Below, in pieces: positions 1-4,933 of a stretch of 5,932 nt of DNA; within the stretch, counting starts at the first letter, position 1; each line of letters starts with the position of its first letter. The translations under genes and the position numbers were made by a program. The DNA is from Acidimicrobiaceae bacterium (GTDB lineage: Bacteria > Actinomycetota > Acidimicrobiia > Acidimicrobiales > Palsa-688). Below the pieces are notes generated by a model. That model saw only the letters and a program-made list of their open reading frames with translations, was not told where the DNA came from and made no database searches. Location: positions 4,619 through 10,550 of the forward strand of contig PMHU01000208.1 of the NCBI GenBank assembly GCA_003156795.1. The letters are read 5' to 3'.

Positions 1-1
1 A

Positions 2-898
2 AGCCATATCGACCTCGTGCAGGATCTCGCGGTCGGAGTCGATCCCGACGGACCCGACGCTTGGGTCTGGCAGGACACCTTCGCCGAAGGGATGCACGTC
101 GGCGCCCCGCCTGACCGGTTCAACACCAAGGGTCAGGACTGGGCGTTTGCGCCGCTCGACCCTTGGCGGATGCAAGCGGCGGGGTACGAGCCTTGGATCG
201 AGTCCTTGCGCGCCGGCTTCCGGCACGGGAGCGGACTGCGCATCGATCACGTCATGGGGCTGTTCCGCCTGTATTGGATACCCGCCGCAGCCGCCCCGTC
301 GGAGGGTGCGTACGTCCGTTATCCCCACCACGACCTGCTCAACATCCTGGCCCTGGAGGCCCATCGGGCGGGTGCGTTCGTGATGGGCGAGGACTTGGGA
401 ACCGTGGAGGACTCGGTCCGCGAGGACCTGGGTCAACGCCAGGTCATGTCGTACCGGTTGTGGTGTTTTGACGAACGCTCGCCGTCGAGCTGGCCGCATC
501 AGGCACTCGGTGCGATGACCACCCACGACTTGCCGACCGTCGCCGGAGTCATCAGCGGCTCCGATATCGAGGCCCAGCGGAGACTGGGCTTGCAGCCGAA
601 CGAGGAGGCGTCAGCGGACGTGCGTGAGAGCCTCCTCCAGCGGACCGCCAGCAACGACGACACGCCGGTTGCAGACGTGATCGCCCGCGCTCATCGGGAC
701 TTGGCCAGGGCCCCGTGCGCCCTGCTGGCGGCCACCTTGGACGACGCCTTGGCGGTCGAGGAGAGACCCAACATGCCGGGCACCGTGGACGAGTGGCCCA
801 ACTGGAGCATCGCCCTGCCCCTGCCCCTCGAGGAAATCGAAGGATTGGCCCTCCCGCGCGCCATCGCGGACGCCTTCAACACCGGCAGATCGCAATAG
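2..898 (+). CDS. malQ: 4-alpha-glucanotransferase (amylomaltase, GH77), C-terminal part; 5' end outside window
   Basis: This enzyme transfers alpha-1,4-glucan segments between maltodextrins in the cytoplasm, in glycogen/maltodextrin metabolism. The reading frame is open from base 2, and 298 residues are visible. The first visible residues (SHIDLVQDLAVGVDPDG) already lie inside the barrel, so the GTG at 17 is internal and the true start is upstream of the window. GH77 motifs appear in order: GAPPDRFNTKGQDW (visible residues about 34-47), RIDHVMGLFRLYWIP with the nucleophile Asp at residue 82 (codon 245-247), GEDLGTV with the acid/base Glu at 130 (389-391), THDLPT with the third catalytic Asp at 176 (527-529), and the C-terminal RPNMPGTVDEWPNW. 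All three catalytic carboxylates are present and the C-terminus looks complete, so nothing suggests a broken gene. The NTKGQDW loop and following DPWRMQAAGY resemble the actinobacterial type. The ligase gene begins 17 nt after the stop, so co-transcription is likely, although the functions look unrelated. Confidence 0.95.
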   Translation, partial: SHIDLVQDLAVGVDPDGPDAWVWQDTFAEGMHVGAPPDRFNTKGQDWAFAPLDPWRMQAAGYEPWIESLRAGFRHGSGLRIDHVMGLFRLYWIPAAAAPSEGAYVRYPHHDLLNILALEAHRAGAFVMGEDLGTVEDSVREDLGQRQVMSYRLWCFDERSPSSWPHQALGAMTTHDLPTVAGVISGSDIEAQRRLGLQPNEEASADVRESLLQRTASNDDTPVADVIARAHRDLARAPCALLAATLDDALAVEERPNMPGTVDEWPNWSIALPLPLEEIEGLALPRAIADAFNTGRSQ

Positions 899-902
899 CC
901 CT

Positions 903-907
903 TAGGA
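903..907 (+). promoter_or_regulatory. Probable ribosome binding site of ligC, supporting the GTG 916 start
   Basis: TAGGA lies 8 nt before the GTG at 916, in the short gap after malQ. It fits a modest Shine-Dalgarno site and favours GTG 916 over the in-frame ATG codons at 931 and 949. The match is short, so most of the support for this start comes from the protein N-terminus. Confidence 0.5.
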
Positions 908-915
908 TCCCGACG

Positions 916-1980
916 GTGGACCTGCCTGTCATGCCGCCAGTCGCACCCATGCTGGCGAAGGCCGCCCGGGAGCTCCCAGTCGGTGACTACCTGTACGAGC
1001 CCAAGTGGGATGGGTTTCGCTGCATCGTCTATCGGGACGGCGACGAAGTCGAGCTGGGCAGCCGTAACGGCAAACCCCTCACTCGCTACTTTCCTGAACT
1101 GGTCGAGGCGATTCGGGCTCACATGCCGCCTCGTTGTGTGGTGGACGGCGAAGTGGTCATAGCCGGGTCCGATGGGCTCGACTTCGACGTGCTGTCTCAA
1201 CGCATCCATCCGGCCGCGTCGCGGGTTGCGTTGCTGTCGCAGGAGACCCCGGCTTCCTTCGTGGCGTTCGACCTCCTGGCCATCGGCGACCGGGACTTGC
1301 GTGACGACCCCTTTTCTTCCAGGAGGACCGAGCTGGAGGCAGCCCTCGATCGGGCGGCTCCGCCCGTGCACGTCACGCCGATCACCTCAGACGTGGCTAC
1401 TGCGGGCGACTGGTTCGATCGCTTCGAGGGAGCCGGCCTCGACGGCGTGGTGGCCAAACCCGCCGACGTCCTCTACCTTCCCGACCAGCGAGCCATGATC
1501 AAGGTCAAGCACGAGCGCACCGGCGACTTCGTGGTGGCTGGGTTTCGCTGGTACCAAGCCGACCGCTCCGTCGTCGGCTCCTTGATGCTCGGGCTCTACG
1601 ATGCCGACGAATTGCACCACGTCGGCGTCATCGGATCCTTCCCCGCGGCCAAGCGCCGCGAGCTGGTCGGCGAATTGCGTTCCTATCGTGATCCGGTCGA
1701 CCACCCTTGGAGCCAGTGGGCCGACTTCATGGTCGCCGACGGAGGCCGCCAACCAGGAACCATGAGCAGGTGGAACGCCGGCAAGGACCTCAGCTTCGAG
1801 CTGCTGAGCCCGACCCTGGTGGTCGAAGCCGCGTTCGAGCATTTGCAAGGCAGACGCCTGCGCCACACGGCCAGGTTCCGCCGGTGGCGTCCTGACCGGG
1901 AGCCTTCGAGCTGCACTTACGACCAGCTGGATGTGGCCGTTCCGGCCCTTCTGGCGGACGTGTTCGGGGCCAATGGCTAG
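916..1980 (+). CDS. ligC: ATP-dependent DNA ligase, LigC type
   Basis: This enzyme seals DNA nicks through a ligase-AMP intermediate and is a stand-alone repair ligase. The product is 354 residues, close to mycobacterial LigC (about 358). I chose GTG 916 because the N-terminus VDLPVMPPVAPMLAK mirrors the LigC start (MDLPV...PMLAK) and a TAGGA lies 8 nt upstream; the open frame extends back to 715, but that part overlaps malQ. Nucleotidyltransferase motifs are all visible: motif I EPKWDGFR with the adenylated Lys30, SRNGKPLTRYFPEL (about 49-62), motif III VVDGEVVI (76-82), IIIa FVAFDLLAI (115-123), IV GLDGVVAK (174-181) and V MIKVKH (194-199). The remainder is the OB-fold domain, ending with HTARFRRWRPDREPSSCTYDQL as in LigC. 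There is no polymerase or phosphoesterase domain, so it is not a full LigD. Family knowledge ties LigC to repair synthesis and excision repair rather than replication. A 2H phosphoesterase gene follows after 11 nt. Confidence 0.95.
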   Translation: MDLPVMPPVAPMLAKAARELPVGDYLYEPKWDGFRCIVYRDGDEVELGSRNGKPLTRYFPELVEAIRAHMPPRCVVDGEVVIAGSDGLDFDVLSQRIHPAASRVALLSQETPASFVAFDLLAIGDRDLRDDPFSSRRTELEAALDRAAPPVHVTPITSDVATAGDWFDRFEGAGLDGVVAKPADVLYLPDQRAMIKVKHERTGDFVVAGFRWYQADRSVVGSLMLGLYDADELHHVGVIGSFPAAKRRELVGELRSYRDPVDHPWSQWADFMVADGGRQPGTMSRWNAGKDLSFELLSPTLVVEAAFEHLQGRRLRHTARFRRWRPDREPSSCTYDQLDVAVPALLADVFGANG

Positions 1981-1991
1981 CGTTGTAGCCC

Positions 1992-2528
1992 GTGGTTAGC
2001 CCTGGGACCAGCAGCGGTCGAACGCAAAGCGCGATCCTGATCCCTGTGCCTGCCGCCGATGCGGTAGTCGGCCGGTGGCGTCACGAGCACGACCCGGTCG
2101 CCATGGCCGGGGTGCCGGCCCACATAACCCTGATAGTTCCCTGGCTTCCACCGGGCGAAATCACCCCGTCCGACTTGCAGGAGCTCGACGAGGAACTGGC
2201 CGACGTCAAGGCGTTCGACTTCGAGCTGGCCCATGTCGACTGGTTCGGGCGGCGGGTGCTGTGGGTGGCGCCGGAGCCGGCGACCCCGTTTCTTCGCCTC
2301 ACGACCCTCCTCGCCGACCGTTTCGGGACCCCGCCGTGGGACGACGAGTTCGACGAGGTTGTTCCTCACCTGACCGTCGCCCACGCCAGCGATGGCGTAG
2401 AACTGGTGCCGATGGCGGCCGACCTCGCCGGCCGGCTTCCGTTGCCTTGCCGAGCCGAGCAAGTGTGGGTGATGGTCGGCGATGGCCACCGCTGGTACCT
2501 GCGCCACGAAGTGAGGCTGCTCGAATAG
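1992..2528 (+). CDS. 2H phosphoesterase / 2'-5' RNA ligase-like protein
   Basis: The product is a 178-residue cytoplasmic protein of the 2H superfamily, recognised by two HxT motifs: HITL at residues 44-47 (codon 44 at 2121-2123) and HLTV at 126-129. These sit in the usual duplicated fold, with strand SAILIPVP before the first motif and a C-terminal strand ending YLRHEVRLLE. Family members open 2',3'-cyclic phosphates, join or cleave 2'-5' linked RNA, or act on small cyclic nucleotides; the substrate here cannot be read from sequence. GTG 1992 is the first possible start after an in-frame TAG at 1986, and the next GTG (2046) would remove the first strand. No clear Shine-Dalgarno site precedes it, so translation may be coupled to ligC, which ends 11 nt upstream. 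The neighbour suggests a nucleic-acid end-processing role (inference). It is close to the usual size of single-domain members. Confidence 0.85.
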   Translation: MVSPGTSSGRTQSAILIPVPAADAVVGRWRHEHDPVAMAGVPAHITLIVPWLPPGEITPSDLQELDEELADVKAFDFELAHVDWFGRRVLWVAPEPATPFLRLTTLLADRFGTPPWDDEFDEVVPHLTVAHASDGVELVPMAADLAGRLPLPCRAEQVWVMVGDGHRWYLRHEVRLLE

Positions 2529-2550
2529 AAGTCGGTGTTCGCGGAAGCCC

Positions 2551-3804
2551 TCAGCCGTCCCGGGTGGGCGGCGCGGTCGTGGCGTAGGCCCCGGGCCGGG
2601 TGAACAGGGTGCGACGCCAGCGATGCGGCGTCACCAAGGCGGCGCGGGGGTAGTCCTCGAACATCCAGCGGGCGAACTGGCGGCGGAACCAGCCGTTGGC
2701 ATCGAAGATTTGCATGGCTTTGGTCGAACCCCCACGACGGGCCAGGACAGCCGCCAGATCGCGCGCCAGGTGGTCGTCGAGGGCCAGGCCCCACCGCACC
2801 TGCCGTTGGTAGCGGGCCGCTGCGGCCTCCGGGCCGTGAGGTCCGGCGGTCGCGATGGCTCGGGCCGCCAGCTCTGCGGTCTCGATCGCTTGCGCGATGC
2901 CTTCGCCCGTCATGGGATCGCACGCCCTGGCGGCGTCGCCGGCGAACAGCACCCGCCCGCCGAGACCGGAGAGGACCGTCGTCCCGATCCGAGCTGGGAT
3001 GGGCCAGGCCTTCCAAGGGCTGCTGGCGGCGGCTGCCGGTCCGAGAACGTCGGCCATGTGGGGTCGGTCGAGGAAGTCGATGCGCTGACCCTTGAGCTCG
3101 CCGAGGGGCCGATCGGGATGGCGGATGACGCCGTATCCGACGTTCGCGGTTCCGTCGGGCAAAGGAAAGGACCAGGCGTAGCCCGGGATCATGTCGGGTT
3201 CGAACCACACCCACAGCCGCTTGGCTTTGGGGCCCACGTGCTCGAAATACTGCCGGCCGGCCTGCCAGTCGCCTAGATATCCGGCATCCGAAAGGCCCAG
3301 GGCCTTCCGTACCGGCGACCACGCCCCGTCGCATGCGATGGCGTAGTGGGAGCGGACCCGCTGGCCGTCGTCGAGGTCGAGCGCCACCCCGGCGCCGTCG
3401 GAGATGGGGGCAGCAGCCACGACGGCGTGGCCCTCGATCACGTCGGCGCCCGCCCGTCGGGCCAGGTTGACCAGCTCGGCATCCAGGTCGGCTCTGCGGG
3501 CCGACGCCGCGAACTGGGTTTGGCCCTGCGGCAGTCGGAGGTCGACCTGGAAGCCGTCGGTGGCGACGACGATGGCCCCATCGACCGGTTCCCACGACTT
3601 GACCGAGCCGGGATCCAAGCCCAAGTCCTGGACCCGGCGGAGGGCGGCGGTCGTGAGGCCGTCGCCGCAGCACTTGTCTCGAGGGAATGTGGCCTTGTCG
3701 ATGAGCACGACCCGTCGGCCGAGGCGGGCCAGCGTGATGGCGGCGGCGGACCCCGCGGGACCGGCGCCTACGACGGCTACGTCGGCTGCCTGGCTGGCTC
3801 CCAT
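2551..3804 (-). CDS. Geranylgeranyl reductase family FAD-dependent oxidoreductase (MenJ/FixC-like)
   Basis: This is a 417-residue flavoprotein of the p-hydroxybenzoate-hydroxylase fold. Its family includes geranylgeranyl reductases and mycobacterial MenJ, which saturate isoprenoid double bonds in membrane lipids or menaquinone. Visible features are the N-terminal dinucleotide-binding VVGAGPAGSAAA (residues 11-22), then FPRDKCCGDGL (40-50), a typical reductase signature, ACDGAWSPVRKALG (157-170), PGYAWSFPL (207-215) and the second FAD motif GRVLFAGDAARACDPMTGEGIAQAI (283-307). No signal peptide or clear membrane helix is seen; such enzymes act at the membrane surface. The ATG at 3804 places the nucleotide-binding strand at the expected N-terminal position, but the preceding GAACGG is a weak ribosome binding site. 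The exact substrate is not determinable; halogenase-like or other monooxygenase activity is a less likely alternative. The gene follows the hydrolase on the same strand after 57 nt, so the two may be co-transcribed. Confidence 0.88.
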   Translation of the reverse strand: MGASQAADVAVVGAGPAGSAAAITLARLGRRVVLIDKATFPRDKCCGDGLTTAALRRVQDLGLDPGSVKSWEPVDGAIVVATDGFQVDLRLPQGQTQFAASARRADLDAELVNLARRAGADVIEGHAVVAAAPISDGAGVALDLDDGQRVRSHYAIACDGAWSPVRKALGLSDAGYLGDWQAGRQYFEHVGPKAKRLWVWFEPDMIPGYAWSFPLPDGTANVGYGVIRHPDRPLGELKGQRIDFLDRPHMADVLGPAAAASSPWKAWPIPARIGTTVLSGLGGRVLFAGDAARACDPMTGEGIAQAIETAELAARAIATAGPHGPEAAAARYQRQVRWGLALDDHLARDLAAVLARRGGSTKAMQIFDANGWFRRQFARWMFEDYPRAALVTPHRWRRTLFTRPGAYATTAPPTRDG

Positions 3805-3861
3805 CCGTTCATGGTCGCATCGGGTGATGTGAGTGGGCCAGACGGGTCGATCTCGGTGGGC

Positions 3862-4629
3862 TCAGAGCGCCCGAGCGGCTGCACGCCTCAGGAGGTCGGC
3901 CACTTCACCCGGGTGGCTCAGGTGGGCGCCGTGGGTCGCCCCGGGGATGTCGGCCAGTTCACCGTTGGGCAGCGCCGCGGCCAGCTCGCGGGCCGATCGA
4001 CGTTGGTGGGTCGAGGACAGCGTGCCCCGGCCCACGATGACCGGGATCGATACCCGGGCGGCATCGAATACCGGTCCGCCTCTCAGGCTGGCCATCTCCG
4101 CTTGGAGCGTTTGGCCCTCGGCCCGCCGCCGGGCTTGGGTCGCGGACGGAAGTCGTTCCCAGACCCGGTCGCCGATCTGCCGGCGCATAAACCACTCGGC
4201 TCGCTCGTCCGGCTCGAGTTGTTCTTGGGCTCCGCCGGCCGCCGTGTGGGATGGCCACCAGGGAAGCCACGGTTGCGGCGCCTCCCAGACGAGCGCCGCC
4301 GGGATGAGCTCAGGGCGGTGAGAGGCGGCAGCCAGGACGACATCACCGCCGAAGCTGTGACCGAACGCCACCGCCGGCTCCCCGTCGAGGACGGCGAGCA
4401 GGTCGTCGACCTGGTGTCCGAAGGTTTCGGCCGGTCCCGTTTCGGCTGAGCCTGCATAGCCCCTGCGGTCATAGTAGAGGACCGACCAATCGGGCAGTTT
4501 CGCCATTAGGCGGGTGAAGCTGGTGGCGCGATCCATGGATCCGTGCACCAGGATCAGAAGCCGACCGGCGCCGGGACCTTCTTCGGTTGGCTGGCGGCGC
4601 AGCACCCGCAACCCCGTTGTTTCGGTCAC
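3862..4629 (-). CDS. Alpha/beta hydrolase
   Basis: This is a 255-residue alpha/beta-hydrolase-fold protein of unknown substrate. From the chosen start the order is LILVHGS (24-31, oxyanion HG), YYDRRGYAGS (52-61), the nucleophile elbow GHSFGG (90-95, Ser92), a cap region rich in Trp and Pro (PQPWLPWWPS), and GATHGAHLSHP (230-240) with catalytic His233. The position that usually carries the acid reads IVGRGTLSSTHQ (about 198-209) with no Asp or Glu, so the third triad member is unclear. I start at GTG 4629 (VTETTGLRVLRRQ), directly before the first strand. The frame stays open to an ATG at 4839, but the extra 70 residues are Arg/Pro/Ala/Gly-rich, unlike any hydrolase domain, and coincide with a DNA repeat array whose period is not a multiple of three. 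No Shine-Dalgarno site precedes GTG 4629, but TACCTT lies 7 nt upstream, compatible with leaderless translation. The gene lies 57 nt before the flavin reductase and may belong to the same unit. Confidence 0.88.
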   Translation of the reverse strand: MTETTGLRVLRRQPTEEGPGAGRLLILVHGSMDRATSFTRLMAKLPDWSVLYYDRRGYAGSAETGPAETFGHQVDDLLAVLDGEPAVAFGHSFGGDVVLAAASHRPELIPAALVWEAPQPWLPWWPSHTAAGGAQEQLEPDERAEWFMRRQIGDRVWERLPSATQARRRAEGQTLQAEMASLRGGPVFDAARVSIPVIVGRGTLSSTHQRRSARELAAALPNGELADIPGATHGAHLSHPGEVADLLRRAAARAL

Positions 4630-4636
4630 TCGGGGA

Positions 4637-4642
4637 AAGGTA
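4637..4642 (-). promoter_or_regulatory. Candidate -10 element of a leaderless transcript for the hydrolase
   Basis: On the - strand TACCTT matches the actinobacterial TANNNT -10 pattern and ends exactly 7 nt before the GTG at 4629. That is the spacing expected when transcription begins at the first base of the start codon. No convincing -35 hexamer is visible. The short match could be chance, so this is a hypothesis supported mainly by the lack of a Shine-Dalgarno site. Confidence 0.35.
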
Positions 4643-4678
4643 ACTGACTCCGGCTCCCGTCCGCCCGGCTCGCGCCCG

Positions 4679-4792
4679 CTCGGCGCGCTGCGCTCTCGTC
4701 GCGCTGGGGTCCCGTCGCGCTGGCACCTGGCTCGCTGGCGACCGGCCCTCGGCGCGCTGGCGGCTGGCCCACTGGCGCCTGGCCCATTCCGC
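4679..4792. repeat. Degenerate tandem array of seven ~16-bp units
   Basis: On the + strand a unit resembling CTCGKCGCGCTGGC recurs with starts at about 4679, 4695, 4711, 4726, 4748, 4764 and 4779. Spacings are 16, 16, 15, 22, 16 and 15 bp. Units 1, 2, 3 and 5 are the closest to one another (for example CTCGGCGCGCTGCG, CTCGTCGCGCTGGG, CCCGTCGCGCTGGC and CTCGGCGCGCTGGC). Units 4, 6 and 7 are more diverged (CTGGCCCACTGGC type). The period is not a multiple of three, which argues against a protein repeat. Whether it binds a factor, forms RNA structure or is just a decayed minisatellite is unknown. Confidence 0.65.
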
Positions 4793-4823
4793 GTGTCCGA
4801 TTTTGTATCTTGTGCGCGATTGT

Positions 4824-4838
4824 TGTCGTCTGACGACA
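4824..4838. promoter_or_regulatory. Perfect 7-1-7 palindrome, candidate operator
   Basis: TGTCGTC-T-GACGACA is a perfect inverted repeat with a one-base centre, located in the AT-rich island upstream of the hydrolase on the - strand. The one-base centre is too short for an RNA hairpin loop without opening some pairs, so a dimeric regulator site is the more natural reading. It does not match the actinobacterial LexA box (TCGAAC-N4-GTTCGA). No regulator gene lies in the window. Confidence 0.4.
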
Positions 4839-4842
4839 TCTT

Positions 4843-4871
4843 TTGAACACACTAATACCAATTGAACACAC
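4843..4871. repeat. Direct repeat of 10 bp (TTGAACACAC), two copies
   Basis: TTGAACACAC occurs at 4843-4852 and 4862-4871, so starts are 19 bp apart, just under two helical turns. On the - strand the copies read GTGTGTTCAA and flank GGTATTAGT, which contains TATTAG, an imperfect -10-like sequence (4852-4857). I found no matching -35 at 17 bp. The arrangement is compatible with paired activator or repressor sites around a promoter reading left towards the hydrolase, but this is inference. Confidence 0.45.
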
Positions 4872-4879
4872 CTCGACCC

Positions 4880-4919
4880 GTCTCACGCCCCCGGCCCCGG
4901 TCTCACGCCCAGGCCCCGG
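4880..4919. repeat. 20-bp tandem duplication
   Basis: Two adjacent 20-bp units start at 4880 and 4900. Both begin GTCTCACGCCC (11 identical bases) and continue with closely similar CCGGCCCCG-type sequence. The pair lies just downstream of the ettA stop on the - strand and may be a slippage product of GC-rich DNA. No function is evident. Confidence 0.6.
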
Positions 4920-4933
4920 CCCGGCGGTCCGGG
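4920..4933 (-). terminator. Weak hairpin directly after the ettA stop, possible terminator element
   Basis: On the - strand CCCGG-ACCG-CCGGG can form a 5-bp GC stem with a 4-nt loop, starting at the base after the ettA stop codon. There is no U-tract, and such short GC palindromes are common in this composition, so termination is only a possibility. Confidence 0.2.

Larger units (their letters stand above)
4630..4933. other. 304-nt structured intergenic region between ettA and the hydrolase gene
   Basis: I see no convincing gene here. Read from left to right, it contains about 45 nt next to the hydrolase start, an array of seven degenerate ~16-bp units at 4679-4792, an AT-rich island at about 4797-4872, and a 20-bp tandem duplication at 4880-4919 beside the ettA stop. 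Base composition changes abruptly: 4681-4740 is 80% GC (48 of 60), while 4801-4860 is 40% GC (24 of 60). ORFs across it on both strands are low-complexity Arg/Pro/Ala-rich sequences. It probably carries the promoter for the hydrolase-reductase pair on the - strand and the end of the ettA transcript. Confidence 0.7.

Noticed and set aside
715..915. Upstream extension of the ligase frame to GTG 715
   Set aside because: It overlaps the conserved C-terminal part of malQ, and the LigC N-terminus matches GTG 916.
916..1980. LigD (NHEJ ligase) instead of LigC
   Set aside because: The protein has only the ligase core and OB fold, with no polymerase or 3'-phosphoesterase domain and no Ku gene in view. 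Its N- and C-terminal sequences follow LigC.
2529..2550. Bidirectional terminator between the convergent 2H and reductase genes
   Set aside because: The 22-nt gap shows no stable hairpin or U-tract on either strand.
2366..3673. 435-codon open frame on the - strand overlapping the flavin reductase
   Set aside because: The translation is Arg/Pro/Gly-rich without motifs, typical of an out-of-frame shadow in GC-rich DNA. The reductase frame carries all FAD motifs.
3346..4449. 367-codon open frame on the + strand opposite the reductase and hydrolase
   Set aside because: It runs antisense across two well-supported genes and their gap, with no family resemblance.
4630..4839. A 70-residue N-terminal extension of the hydrolase starting at ATG 4839
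   Set aside because: It is low-complexity Arg/Pro/Ala/Gly sequence overlying a repeat array with a non-triplet period, no signal peptide is visible, and the hydrolase fold begins right after GTG 4629.
4679..4919. CRISPR array
   Set aside because: Units are about 16-20 bp, degenerate and contiguous, without 30-40 bp unique spacers or cas genes nearby.
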